This document shows positions 24,159 to 32,307 of a DNA stretch of 47,829 nt, piece by piece; within the stretch, counting starts at the first letter, position 1, and the number at the start of each line of letters is the position of its first letter. The notes under the pieces were generated by a model. That model had not been told where the DNA came from and did no database searches. It saw only the letters and a program-made list of their open reading frames with translations. The position numbers and the translations under genes were made by a program. Origin of the DNA: a virus; IMG/VR virus record IMGVR_UViG_3300017990_000023, positions 1 through 47,829 of that record; one strand, written 5' to 3'.

Positions 24159-25058
24159 GTGGCAAAGACAAGTTTGACCCCGTTTGAGCAGAAGCGGAAA
24201 TCGCTGCTCGCAGACATGACCCCGGCCTGCCGGACGGTCGCGAAGGAGTTCGAGGAGAAGATCAAGATCGGGAATCAGGGCGTGATCCTGATTCGGTATG
24301 ACATCGGCGCCAAGGTGTGCCGCGTTGTCGAGAAGGAGGCCCAGTACGGGAGCAACGCTGTCAAGCAGCTCGCCGCGTACCTCGGGTTCAAGGACGACGG
24401 ATCGGCGTTGTACTCGCTGAAGAACTTCGCCACCGCGTTCACCCGCTCGTTCGTCAAGGGCCAGGTCAGCAAGCCGTTGCTGAATGGCCGGGCCATGGAG
24501 CTGGGGCACTTCTTGCAGATTATGAAGGTCAAGAGCAAGAAGCAGCAGCACGTCCTGTTCGACAAGGTCCGTGCCGAGTGCCTCACCTGCAACGAGCTGG
24601 AGAAGGAGATCCAGGCCAACTACCAGACGAAGAACAAGCGGACCAGCGGGCGCAAGCCGCAGAAGCCGAAGTCGCCTGGTGCCGGCCTCCAGAAGTTGTT
24701 CTCGCAGGCCAAGCAGCTCGCCAACTACGCCGACATCACGGACGAGTCCATCTTCAACCCGTTGTTGAAGATCGCCGCGACGGACGTCAACGATCAGCTC
24801 GTCGAGCGGTTCGTCGACGCCAAGAAGGAGGTCTCGCGAGCACAGGGCGAGCTGGCCGGCGTGCTCCGTCAGATGGAGAGGGTCGAGGCCCGCTTCAAGA
24901 AGATCGCGCAAGGCCGTAAGGCCAGTGCCGGCGGGAAGAAGAAGGCCACGCCGAAGAAGAAGGCCACGGCCAAGAAGAAGGCCACGCCGAAGAAGAAGGC
25001 CACGGCCAAGAAGAAGGCCAAGACGAAGAAGAAGCGACCACGCCCGTCCGCTGTGTAG
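24159..25058 (+). CDS. Lysine-tailed protein, possible DUF1016-N-like domain, 299 aa
   Basis: GTG 24159 follows AAAGGAGCCCAATA; the upstream in-frame frame to 24096 runs through the regulatory gap. Residues ~20-150 (DIGAKVCRVVEKEAQYG, SALYSLKNFATAF, MELGHFLQIMKV) loosely resemble the DUF1016 N-domain found with YhcG-type nucleases, or a ParB-like helical domain. No nuclease motif is present, so the likeness is only suggestive. The last ~45 residues are Lys/Ala/Thr repeats like histone H1. It is the third lysine-tailed protein in the cluster and ends at a strong terminator. Confidence 0.6.
   Translation: MAKTSLTPFEQKRKSLLADMTPACRTVAKEFEEKIKIGNQGVILIRYDIGAKVCRVVEKEAQYGSNAVKQLAAYLGFKDDGSALYSLKNFATAFTRSFVKGQVSKPLLNGRAMELGHFLQIMKVKSKKQQHVLFDKVRAECLTCNELEKEIQANYQTKNKRTSGRKPQKPKSPGAGLQKLFSQAKQLANYADITDESIFNPLLKIAATDVNDQLVERFVDAKKEVSRAQGELAGVLRQMERVEARFKKIAQGRKASAGGKKKATPKKKATAKKKATPKKKATAKKKAKTKKKRPRPSAV
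24945..25016 (+). repeat. Tandem 18-base coding repeats
   Basis: Four consecutive units alternate GCCACGCCGAAGAAGAAG and GCCACGGCCAAGAAGAAG, giving two exact 36-base repeats. They encode the KKKATPKKKATAKKK tail. Confidence 0.85.
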
Positions 25059-25080
25059 TTCGGGACTCAACGTGGGCTCA

Positions 25081-25117
25081 GCGCTGCCCCGGTTTTACTT
25101 GCCCGCCGGGGCAGCGC
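25081..25117 (+). terminator. Strong 12-bp hairpin terminator
   Basis: GCGCTGCCCCGG pairs perfectly with CCGGGGCAGCGC around a 13-base loop, followed by the T-rich GTATTCTTTCATC. It ends the replication and recombination transcription unit. Confidence 0.8.
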
Positions 25118-25133
25118 GTATTCTTTCATCGCC

Positions 25134-25964
25134 ATGGCCTTTTCTATCTGTATGCTGTTCTACGGGGACCATGCACCGCTCGCCGGGCGGCTGCTTGATA
25201 GCTTCCTCGCCAGTAAACCTCCTGGGGACCTCATTCAGGACGTGCGGATCGGCGTCAATCATTGCGGCGTCGGAACGATGGGTAAGATCCGAGACTTCTG
25301 TAGCCGCCGCTGCGGCTTTCCCTGTATCGTCTTCCGCCCGCCCCAGAACGTAGGCAAGTATCCGCTCATGCGGAGGATGTTCTACGACAACGGGCTGGAG
25401 GACCCGAGCCACGTCATGTGGTTCGACGACGACTCGTTCTTCGGCAGGGCAGTCAAGCCAAGGTGGTGGAGCCAGGCGATGGCCTCGGCACAGAAGGCGA
25501 CCATGGTTGGCCGCATCCACACCCTCCCTCAGCGGCGACAGCAGTTCGAGGGCGTCCAGGCTCAGCCCTGGTTCAACAACAAGAAGATCGACAAGAAGCA
25601 CGTCTACAGGTACGTGACTGGTGCCTGGTGGACGGCTGACTTCCAATTTCTTAAAAAGTGGGACTATCCGTTCTACGATCTGTACCACAACGGCGGGGAT
25701 TCCATGCTCGGCGAGCTGATACGTCAGCAGAAGGGAACCCTTACCCATTGGGCTCAGGCCCAGTGCCACTGCGAGTCCTGCTCCAAAAAGCGGAGGGGGA
25801 TAGACCCGAACGTCGTCCACGTCAACATGGGAGGGCGGAAAGGCCGCCGTGGTATAGGCGTAGACAGGGAGGTCTACGTGTGGCAGAATTGGAAGCCTGG
25901 CCACGAGCCGGATCTGTCGCGACACAACTTCACCTGCCGGATCGACAAGTACGGGGACACATGA
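25134..25964 (+). CDS. Family 2-like glycosyltransferase, 276 aa
   Basis: The N-terminus FSICMLFYGDHAPLAGRLLD and the acidic metal and sugar-nucleotide motif MWFDDDSFF (about residues 96-100) fit the GT-A fold. A later GGDSMLGELI could hold the catalytic acid. Three Cys/His in CHCESCSKK may bind metal. The substrate is unknown: phage glycosyltransferases modify DNA bases or virion and host surface sugars. The gene begins just after the terminator with no strong binding site, so its promoter and start deserve caution. It overlaps the next gene by 4 bases. Confidence 0.7.
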   Translation: MAFSICMLFYGDHAPLAGRLLDSFLASKPPGDLIQDVRIGVNHCGVGTMGKIRDFCSRRCGFPCIVFRPPQNVGKYPLMRRMFYDNGLEDPSHVMWFDDDSFFGRAVKPRWWSQAMASAQKATMVGRIHTLPQRRQQFEGVQAQPWFNNKKIDKKHVYRYVTGAWWTADFQFLKKWDYPFYDLYHNGGDSMLGELIRQQKGTLTHWAQAQCHCESCSKKRRGIDPNVVHVNMGGRKGRRGIGVDREVYVWQNWKPGHEPDLSRHNFTCRIDKYGDT

Positions 25965-26398
25965 AATTCAGAACGATATGGGTCGATGTAAATCCGTACC
26001 TGGGAAGGACGCAGCCTAACGTACTCGTTGAGAGACCACTTCTCCACGGCGATGCGCCGAAGGGCGGCGTTTTCAATACAGCCGAGGTGGCTCGCAAAGG
26101 GAGGTACTGGGTCAGCAGCGACCTTGACAGCCAAGAATGGTCCTTGGTCGCGACCGATCGGTGGGTTCGGATTCCAATGTTCGGCGTACGAACACAGGAG
26201 GCCGGCGTCCCGCACATCTGGTCGATCGGATTGGAGCGAGGAATGAGATACCTCGCAGGGTTTTTAACACATCACCGTGAGCCGATCGAGGAAGTGATCC
26301 TGGCTCTTGGTAACGAATGCCACGACTGCGGCCAGCCCGGACAACCACCGGAATACAGCAGGGCGTATGTCGGGGTAGCCTTTAGAGTGAAGGAGTAA
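25961..26398 (+). CDS. Hypothetical protein, 145 aa
   Basis: The start at ATG 25961 overlaps the glycosyltransferase stop (ATGA); the longer upstream frame is its shadow. The product is a small alpha/beta protein with two Cys near the C-terminus (NECHDCGQPG) and no recognisable motif. Coupled translation suggests it works with, or is made alongside, the glycosyltransferase. Confidence 0.6.
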   Translation: MKFRTIWVDVNPYLGRTQPNVLVERPLLHGDAPKGGVFNTAEVARKGRYWVSSDLDSQEWSLVATDRWVRIPMFGVRTQEAGVPHIWSIGLERGMRYLAGFLTHHREPIEEVILALGNECHDCGQPGQPPEYSRAYVGVAFRVKE

Positions 26399-26400
26399 CG

Positions 26401-26856
26401 ATGGCAAAGCAAGATCAGGGCTTGGCGCCCCCACCGGAGATGCCGGCCCAGGAACAACCTCAGGACCTCGGCGGTCTTCTGACCACGCTCGAAGACGAGG
26501 TCGTGATGCTCAAGAGGGCCGTGGTCGGGTACAGCTCGCTTGCTCTGTTGTGCCGACAGGCCGCCGGAGAAGACATCGGGCGGAAGAAGGGGCTGCCTGT
26601 CCTGACCTTCCCCGCCGGGGCCGAGGATGGCAAGCCCTTGGAAGTTCGGACGGATCTGCGTAAAGTACCCCAAGAGTATCTAAACGGTGTACTCGCCCCG
26701 ATGTGCCACGTCCACGCTGGCGAGATGAGCGTGGCGATCGGCAAAATCAACCAGATTGCGGCGGCACTTGCTAACCAGATCGCCGTCGTGTTACAGCCAG
26801 CCCCGGCACCAGCTCCGCCGGCAGCCGAGGAGGGCGACGAAGAAACCGGAGAGTAG
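26401..26856 (+). CDS. Hypothetical protein, 151 aa
   Basis: A good AAGGAGTAACG precedes ATG 26401. The N-terminus is Gln/Pro-rich, the middle is helical (LTTLEDEVVMLKRAVVGYSS), and the end is a Pro/Ala linker with an acidic terminus (PAPAPAPPAAEEGDEE). These flexible ends suggest a protein with a structured helical core. No family is recognised. Confidence 0.6.
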   Translation: MAKQDQGLAPPPEMPAQEQPQDLGGLLTTLEDEVVMLKRAVVGYSSLALLCRQAAGEDIGRKKGLPVLTFPAGAEDGKPLEVRTDLRKVPQEYLNGVLAPMCHVHAGEMSVAIGKINQIAAALANQIAVVLQPAPAPAPPAAEEGDEETGE

Positions 26857-26858
26857 CA

Positions 26859-27473
26859 ATGGGAAATCCTTTCGAGGAGATGGAACCCAAGGACGGGTTC
26901 CACATATTCCCCCACGAGCTTGGCTCGATGGAGATTAGTCTCCATGTGGGGCTCTACCAACAAGGCGTCCTGGACTTCGATCACGAGCTGGGCGCCGCAT
27001 CCGTCGAGGTCTACGCCTGTTCCAACCCGGAGCCGGCGGACTACGGAGCCCGTAACCGGGCGTGGTTGGCTGCCGAGGCTATCTGTCGGTACATCAATAC
27101 CGGAGGTAGCTGGGACGAGCTGGCCAGCATAATAGCCACGATGCAACGAATGATCCCCGGTACAGTTGTGCGTGACGGGTGGCATCTCTTCGACACCTAC
27201 GTCGACACCGAAGGGAACCACACGCACGTTTTCTGCGAGAACAGCGCCGGGAGAGTCGTTCGATGGGTCGAAGGTGAATACGTCGACACTGGACTGACCC
27301 TTAACGATCTCCGACGAGAAGCCGAAGAGGAAGATGTCGAAGAAGAAGCCGCGAATTCCCAAGTTCGTTCCAGCCCACTACTGCGTGGACCGGATCATGC
27401 GGGATCGGGCGAAGCTGATGGAGGCGATGCTTCCGAAGTACGAGAACCAGACTGTACGCGGGAAGAAGTTTGA
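26859..27473 (+). CDS. Hypothetical protein with long overlap into the next gene, 204 aa
   Basis: The conserved-looking part is about residues 1-150 (DGFHIFPHELGSMEI, RNRAWLAAEAICRYI). An acidic segment (EAEEEDVEEEA) follows. The last 46 codons overlap the 27334 gene out of frame and read as low-quality sequence (SQVRSSPLLRGPDHAGSG). Either the overlap is real or a stop was lost and the frame extended. No function is recognised. Confidence 0.55.
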   Translation: MGNPFEEMEPKDGFHIFPHELGSMEISLHVGLYQQGVLDFDHELGAASVEVYACSNPEPADYGARNRAWLAAEAICRYINTGGSWDELASIIATMQRMIPGTVVRDGWHLFDTYVDTEGNHTHVFCENSAGRVVRWVEGEYVDTGLTLNDLRREAEEEDVEEEAANSQVRSSPLLRGPDHAGSGEADGGDASEVREPDCTREEV

Positions 27474-28299
27474 AGAGTTCTCCGACGAGTTCACTGCCGC
27501 TCTGGGTACGATCAAAAAAGCCGATCGTACCGGTTGCCATAAGTCAGAGCGGGAGCTTGTAGTTTTCGATTGTGTTCGCTACCTGGCCGGCGTCAAGCTG
27601 ACCAGGGAGAGACTATTCGAGCTTTGTTGGAGGTTCGCCGGTAACACGACGAACATTTACAGCGGCACGCTCAGACCATGGAGCGGCCAGTTCGCGTACG
27701 AGTGGTGCCCGGCTGTCATTGTGCGCTCACGGATCTGCCGTGGGGGTAAGCGAGGTGCGCAGCTTGGGCACGACATCACGTTCCGCGTCATGGGTGGCTC
27801 GACGGCTGGCATGAAGATCAAGCAATGGTGGTCGAGTAACAAGTGCCGCTACATGGCGTTCAACAAGGATGACTCCGGATTCGGTTTCGGCTTCACCCGC
27901 CCAAGAAGCAACCGGCTGGGCACCCAGCCCACCCGTTACCCGTTTAGCGATGGTCGCTTGTTCGTGTCACTACGCTGCGTGTTGCTGATCGACCCGGAGA
28001 TCTCGGACCCCGATCCGAACTTCAAGAAGATCGCATTCACCGGCCCGATGACCGACCACAACAAGGGCCAACACAAGAAGCGAGCGAGGATCGGATTCAA
28101 GTGTCCTCGCAAATATAAGATCGCCTGTGCGAGCTGCCCTGTCGGCTACGTGCAGTGCCCGGCGTCTGTGCATCGAGAGATGTTCACGCTGAAGGACTGC
28201 AAGGAATGTGGAAAGAAAGGATTCCACGACCCGGAGGAACCGCTGAAGATGTGTGTCAACTGCGTAAGAGATCAAACCCTTAAACCAGAAGGAACTTAA
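27334..28299 (+). CDS. Zinc-ribbon-containing hypothetical protein, 321 aa
   Basis: The start at ATG 27334 has GAGGAAG upstream but lies 140 bases inside the previous gene; ATG 27397 is an alternative that shortens the overlap. The last ~60 residues hold many Cys in pairs (CPRKYKIACASCPVGYVQC, CKECGKKG, CVNC), typical of one or two zinc ribbons. The central part is Arg/Phe-rich. It ends one base before thyX. Nucleic-acid binding is plausible but not shown. Confidence 0.6.
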   Translation: MSKKKPRIPKFVPAHYCVDRIMRDRAKLMEAMLPKYENQTVRGKKFEEFSDEFTAALGTIKKADRTGCHKSERELVVFDCVRYLAGVKLTRERLFELCWRFAGNTTNIYSGTLRPWSGQFAYEWCPAVIVRSRICRGGKRGAQLGHDITFRVMGGSTAGMKIKQWWSSNKCRYMAFNKDDSGFGFGFTRPRSNRLGTQPTRYPFSDGRLFVSLRCVLLIDPEISDPDPNFKKIAFTGPMTDHNKGQHKKRARIGFKCPRKYKIACASCPVGYVQCPASVHREMFTLKDCKECGKKGFHDPEEPLKMCVNCVRDQTLKPEGT

Positions 28300-28300
28300 C

Positions 28301-29347
28301 GTGTCAAAGAAAGAAAGTCGCTTCCAAGAACCCGACGTCGACTTCGTCGGGTATCCCGTTATCAACGCTCCTGGCCTGCACCGCTATCTTGAGCGGACGG
28401 GCAACACGGACTTTGAGCAGTCGTGGCGTGAGGCCGAGGAGGAAGGGCTGTCCGACGCAGAAATTCTCTGCTCGGTCTTCTCGAAGCTGTGCTACAAGTC
28501 GTTGACGGTCGGGCAGAATGCGAACATAACCCGGGTCAGGGACATCAAAGACAACCTGGTCTCGTGCTTCGACACGGGGCACGGCAGCATATTTGAACAT
28601 GTCATGTTCAACTTTATCGTCAGCCCATGCTCCCGCGTCTTTACGCACGAGCTGGTCAGACACAGGATTGGCGTGGCCTTCAGCCAGACCTCGGGCCGCT
28701 ACGTCCGGCTCGACCACATCCCAATAATCTGGGACCCAATCCTGGACGGCGACATCCCGCATGGCGGCCTGGGAGGCGGTACGATCCGCGATCTCTGGGA
28801 TCACCACCTCCAGAAGACGGAGGACCTGATCTACCTGACCGAGTGCTTCAAGGGGCTGCGCAAGCCGGCTCCAGGTCACGAAGATAAGGCACCCGAGTAT
28901 TGGATTCATTCCAGGCTCGGCCAGGACCCCGAGGTTGCGGCCCAGTGGAAGTGGGTCCCCGACAACTCGGGAGACTTCGCCCACAAGAAGAAGTTGACCA
29001 GTGCGATCCGGAGGATTGCGCCCAACGGGCAGGTCAACGAGATCGCGTACTCGGTGAATCTGCGATCGCTGCGACACACGATCCTGATGCGTACGGCCCG
29101 GGTAGCCGAACGGGAAATCCGGATCGTCTTCAACAAGATCTACGACTCGTTGAAGGACAAGTGGCCTTTGATGTTCCACGGGGCCAAAGAAGAAATCGTG
29201 GACGGCATCCCCGAGATCACCGGCATGAAGTGCCAGCCTTACGAGAAGCCGGCGGAGATGGTCCTGGAAGAAATGAGCGACGAGGAGCTGGTCCTCTACC
29301 TCAAGACGCGGCCCGACGTTATCCAGCGGGTCAACCTCGCAACCTAA
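28301..29347 (+). CDS. thyX: Flavin-dependent thymidylate synthase ThyX, 348 aa
   Basis: ThyX makes dTMP from dUMP using FAD and methylenetetrahydrofolate. The signature RHR (residues 120-122) begins RHRIGVAFSQTSGRY, the form with one residue more than the RHRxxSxNExSxRY type. The preceding FEHVMFNFIVSPCSR strand and the following segment fit the family, as does NLRSLRHTILMRTARVAEREI near the C-terminus. At 348 residues it is longer than most bacterial ThyX (about 220-260), with inserts around residues 140-230. GTG 28301 has GAAGGAACTTAAC upstream. With tmk it supports dTTP supply. Confidence 0.93.
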   Translation: MSKKESRFQEPDVDFVGYPVINAPGLHRYLERTGNTDFEQSWREAEEEGLSDAEILCSVFSKLCYKSLTVGQNANITRVRDIKDNLVSCFDTGHGSIFEHVMFNFIVSPCSRVFTHELVRHRIGVAFSQTSGRYVRLDHIPIIWDPILDGDIPHGGLGGGTIRDLWDHHLQKTEDLIYLTECFKGLRKPAPGHEDKAPEYWIHSRLGQDPEVAAQWKWVPDNSGDFAHKKKLTSAIRRIAPNGQVNEIAYSVNLRSLRHTILMRTARVAEREIRIVFNKIYDSLKDKWPLMFHGAKEEIVDGIPEITGMKCQPYEKPAEMVLEEMSDEELVLYLKTRPDVIQRVNLAT

Positions 29348-29357
29348 GGAGACCCCT

Positions 29358-29993
29358 GTGCCGAAACCCAAGGTTCTGAAGATGCCTCACGACATGTTCG
29401 TGAATTTCCTGCTGACAGAGGCCAAGGACTGGTTAATTGCCCAGTTGCTTGACCACCCTAACACTCCGATATTGTGCCCATGCTGTGATCGCACGATCTC
29501 GGTCTGGCCAGCCAAAATCGAAGCTGGCAACGCTGCTATCCTGGTTGAACTCTATAAGCGGGTAAGGGACAACCCGGGCATCGAACCTTGGGTAGCGGTT
29601 GAGCAATATCTGATCGGTAAAAAATCCCCACTCGTAGCGAGCCACTCGTTCGGGCGGCTCAAGTATTGGGGGATGATCGTAAAGGCGACTGACCTCAAGG
29701 GAAAAGAGAAAGAACACAACGGTAAGTGGAAAATAACGCCCTTCGGAGAGTTGTTCGCCAAGCGAGAGGTGCCGACCTGGCAAAGTGCTGCGATTCTGAA
29801 TAACAGGCTCCTTGACTTCATCAAGGAGCGCAACGGTAATCCCTTGCCCCTCATCGACGTCAAAGAAGCGATGCAGAGCAAGTTCGATTACGACAAGATG
29901 ATCGCCGGGGAGAGTATCGACATCGAACTCGACCCGCAAGACGTCAAAGACACCCTTAACCAGCAGAGTAACTATGATCCTCTTTCAGATTAG
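29358..29993 (+). CDS. Hypothetical protein, possible winged helix, 211 aa
   Basis: GTG 29358 follows AAGGAGACCCCT. A CxxC pair (PILCPCCDRTIS) near residue 40 suggests a metal site. Residues ~90-140 (ASHSFGRLKYWGMIVKA, then KWKITPFGELFAK) have the length and pattern of a winged-helix module, so a DNA-binding or regulatory role is possible. This is a weak structural guess. Confidence 0.55.
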   Translation: MPKPKVLKMPHDMFVNFLLTEAKDWLIAQLLDHPNTPILCPCCDRTISVWPAKIEAGNAAILVELYKRVRDNPGIEPWVAVEQYLIGKKSPLVASHSFGRLKYWGMIVKATDLKGKEKEHNGKWKITPFGELFAKREVPTWQSAAILNNRLLDFIKERNGNPLPLIDVKEAMQSKFDYDKMIAGESIDIELDPQDVKDTLNQQSNYDPLSD

Positions 29994-30480
29994 TAACCAC
30001 CAGAGCGAAGACTGTGGAGATCCTCCGCAGCTTCCAGACGACCTCGACACTGGCCCCTACTGGAGGAGCTACTTCGAGAACAAGTACGGGGAACAATGGC
30101 TGTTCCTCTACAACGAAGAGACCAAGGAGGCGGCCATCCACAGCGGCGATTGCGGCTGGAAGCACAAGCTGGGCGTGAAGCGCGTCCCGGCCAAGGTGCT
30201 ATACGCATCGTCAATGGGGCCGCTTGAAGGTCAGTTTGTCCTGGCCGGCAAGACAATCACGTCGGTTATCTTGGGCCAGACCGAAGAGCCGCCGCCGATC
30301 ACCTTTGTCATCGACGAGGACGGCAACGGGATCACATGCAATGCTCCCGAGCAAATGTGGATCGACGCTTGCATCGAAGCTTGCGGTGTCGAAGTTCCTC
30401 TGCTCACCGACAAGGAGTTCGAGGAGCATCTCGACGCAATGCGTTCGTCGAAGGACGAAGACGAGGAGGAGGACGACTAA
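29974..30480 (+). CDS. Hypothetical protein with acidic C-terminus, 168 aa
   Basis: It overlaps the preceding gene by 20 bases. The N-terminal ~130 residues look like an alpha/beta domain (GEQWLFLYNEETKEAAIH, GDCGWKHKLG); the tail is acidic (SSKDEDEEEDD). There is no recognisable motif. The following ATP-pyrophosphatase starts 5 bases later. Confidence 0.55.
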   Translation: MILFQISNHQSEDCGDPPQLPDDLDTGPYWRSYFENKYGEQWLFLYNEETKEAAIHSGDCGWKHKLGVKRVPAKVLYASSMGPLEGQFVLAGKTITSVILGQTEEPPPITFVIDEDGNGITCNAPEQMWIDACIEACGVEVPLLTDKEFEEHLDAMRSSKDEDEEEDD

Positions 30481-30485
30481 GACCT

Positions 30486-31496
30486 ATGAAAAAGTTGACC
30501 GTCGTAGCTGAGGGTGTCGGCAGAAACTCTGTCGCCATCCTTGGTCGGATGCGCCGTGAGGGTAAGAGACCCGACGCGGTAGTATTCGCAAACGTCGGTA
30601 GCGAGAAGAGAGGCACGTACGAGTTTGTGCCTCACCTGCGACAATGGCTGGCGGAGAACGACTTCCCCGGTCTTACTGTCGTGCGCTACACACCAAAGAC
30701 TGCACCGTATTGCTCGATCGAGGGCAATATGATCTTGAACGCGACGTTGCCAGGAGCATGTTTCAACTGGGGCTCCTGCACGATGAAGTTCAAGATAGAC
30801 CCGCAGAACCAGTGGTATCGCCACTGGGAGCCGGCTCAGCAGGTCTGGGCTGCCGGCGAGAAGATCACGAAGTTCATCGGCTTCGACGCCGGCGAGGAGT
30901 ACAGAACCTCACGGGCCGCCGACAAGGCCCATACGAGCGAGCAGGACAAGTTCGACATCCAGTACCCGCTTCAAGACTGGGGCATGGATCTCGATGCTTG
31001 TATCGAGGAGATCATCAGGATGGGGTTGCCAGTGCCGCCGAAGTCGGCCTGCTATTTCTGTCCTAATCAAAAAGAAGACGAAGTCGAGCTACTCGACGAG
31101 GAAGACCGGGCCAGGATCATCTTGATGGAGATCGTGGCGGAGCCATACAACCGCAAGGTCGACGGGCTCTGGCGACGGCCACGCAAGCGCGACGGTCGCC
31201 CGGGTAGCATCACTGAATACATTCTGGAGCATGAGCTGCCGTTCACGCCGCTCGACGAGATCTGCCGCCTGGTGGTTCTCAACCCAGAATGCAAGAAGGC
31301 CCGATCGGGCGCAACCTTCAACCCGCCCCACAAAGAGGTGTCGCTCACCGAGCTGATGGAGCAGCGGGGCCACTTCGTGCCTGAGGTTCGCCTCCAGGCC
31401 AAGGGAGAGATGGAGGGCATTTACCTTGAAGACGCCCGCGAGGTCCCCCCGGACCAAGAGGACGAGCTTCACAGCTACTTTGGAGACATCGTATGA
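30486..31496 (+). CDS. PAPS reductase-like ATP-pyrophosphatase, 336 aa
   Basis: A member of the adenine nucleotide alpha-hydrolase/PAPS reductase superfamily. The PP-loop appears as VAEGVGRNSVAILG (about residues 6-19), a variant of SGGxDS. Two Cys-containing motifs follow: CFNWGSCTMKFK and, near residue 187, CYFCPNQKEDE. They match phage proteins usually labelled phosphoadenosine phosphosulfate reductase. In phages these may activate a nucleobase or transfer sulfur rather than reduce sulfate, and DndC-type DNA phosphorothioation enzymes are distant relatives. No dnd partners are visible here. ATG 30486 is chosen over the upstream frame, which is a shadow. Confidence 0.75.
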   Translation: MKKLTVVAEGVGRNSVAILGRMRREGKRPDAVVFANVGSEKRGTYEFVPHLRQWLAENDFPGLTVVRYTPKTAPYCSIEGNMILNATLPGACFNWGSCTMKFKIDPQNQWYRHWEPAQQVWAAGEKITKFIGFDAGEEYRTSRAADKAHTSEQDKFDIQYPLQDWGMDLDACIEEIIRMGLPVPPKSACYFCPNQKEDEVELLDEEDRARIILMEIVAEPYNRKVDGLWRRPRKRDGRPGSITEYILEHELPFTPLDEICRLVVLNPECKKARSGATFNPPHKEVSLTELMEQRGHFVPEVRLQAKGEMEGIYLEDAREVPPDQEDELHSYFGDIV

Positions 31497-31906
31497 GGAT
31501 AACCCTAAACTTGGAAGACTTTGGCAAGCTCGTTCGAGGCCAGGTCGTCCGCAAGGATAAGACCGAGGCCGGATTCGGCAGCAGCAAGACGGACGTCGAG
31601 ATCTGCCTCAGCGACATCGGGTTCGAGGCGATGATTAACGAGGTCGAGTCATCCTTCGAGGAGTCGCAGGAAGGCGACGACAACAAGATCCACGTTGAGA
31701 TGCTGCCGCAGTGGCAGATCACTTGGGCACCGTGCCCAACTGCCTACAACCCGAGCCAGTGCTTCCGCGTGGAGGCGACAAACGAGGAGAACGCCAGGCT
31801 CGTGGCCGAGGATCACATCCGAGACCACTACGGCTGCGGCTTCTTCAACATCAGCAAGATCGAGAAGTACGTCAAGCCGACGTGCGGGAGGGTAGTTACC
31901 GGATGA
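31493..31906 (+). CDS. Hypothetical protein, 137 aa
   Basis: Its ATG overlaps the previous stop (ATGA). The C-terminal half (QWQITWAPCPTAYNPS, then FRVEATNEENARLVAEDHI) has a beta-alpha pattern of a small domain seen in many uncharacterised phage proteins, and four Cys are spread over it. I can assign no function. Confidence 0.55.
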   Translation: MRITLNLEDFGKLVRGQVVRKDKTEAGFGSSKTDVEICLSDIGFEAMINEVESSFEESQEGDDNKIHVEMLPQWQITWAPCPTAYNPSQCFRVEATNEENARLVAEDHIRDHYGCGFFNISKIEKYVKPTCGRVVTG

Positions 31907-32307
31907 AATGGTCCGACATGTTCGAGGACTACAAGATCCTCACGGACGCAGACAAGGTCCGTAAGAACAGTCGTGACGACTTCGGATTGGGGTATGGTTG
32001 GTATTTTGTCGGGGGCAGCTATGTCCCGGGCAAAACGCCGACCACCCCGGTCTGGACTGTCGTCTATGCAAAGCCTCGCGAGAAGATTCGAGAGGAAGTG
32101 GAGCCGCACATGTGCGAGGGCCGCATCGGCTCAAGCCAACTACACTTCTGGCCGAAAGACAACACCTGGCGTGTCGTCTTCGGCGATAGCCACATGATTG
32201 CCCAGCACCGATGGCCTGAAGAGGTCACCGAGATCCCCGAGGACATCTTGGATCTGCTGGCAGAAAAAGAGGAAGAAGATGCCGAGACTGAAGTATCAGG
32301 ACATTAA
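31903..32307 (+). CDS. Hypothetical protein, 134 aa
   Basis: ATG 31903 overlaps the preceding stop and has GGGAGGG nine bases upstream. The product is Trp/Tyr-rich (LGYGWYFVGGSYVPGK) with an acidic, helical C-terminus. It overlaps the Topo VI-A-like gene by 29 bases. There is no recognisable motif. Confidence 0.5.
   Translation: MKWSDMFEDYKILTDADKVRKNSRDDFGLGYGWYFVGGSYVPGKTPTTPVWTVVYAKPREKIREEVEPHMCEGRIGSSQLHFWPKDNTWRVVFGDSHMIAQHRWPEEVTEIPEDILDLLAEKEEEDAETEVSGH

Noticed and set aside
24945-25016. CRISPR-like repeat array
   Set aside because: The 18-base units are contiguous, have no spacers and are coding for a lysine-rich tail.
25134-25160. Ribosome binding site for the glycosyltransferase
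   Set aside because: No purine-rich sequence stands at proper spacing before ATG 25134, so I do not annotate one.
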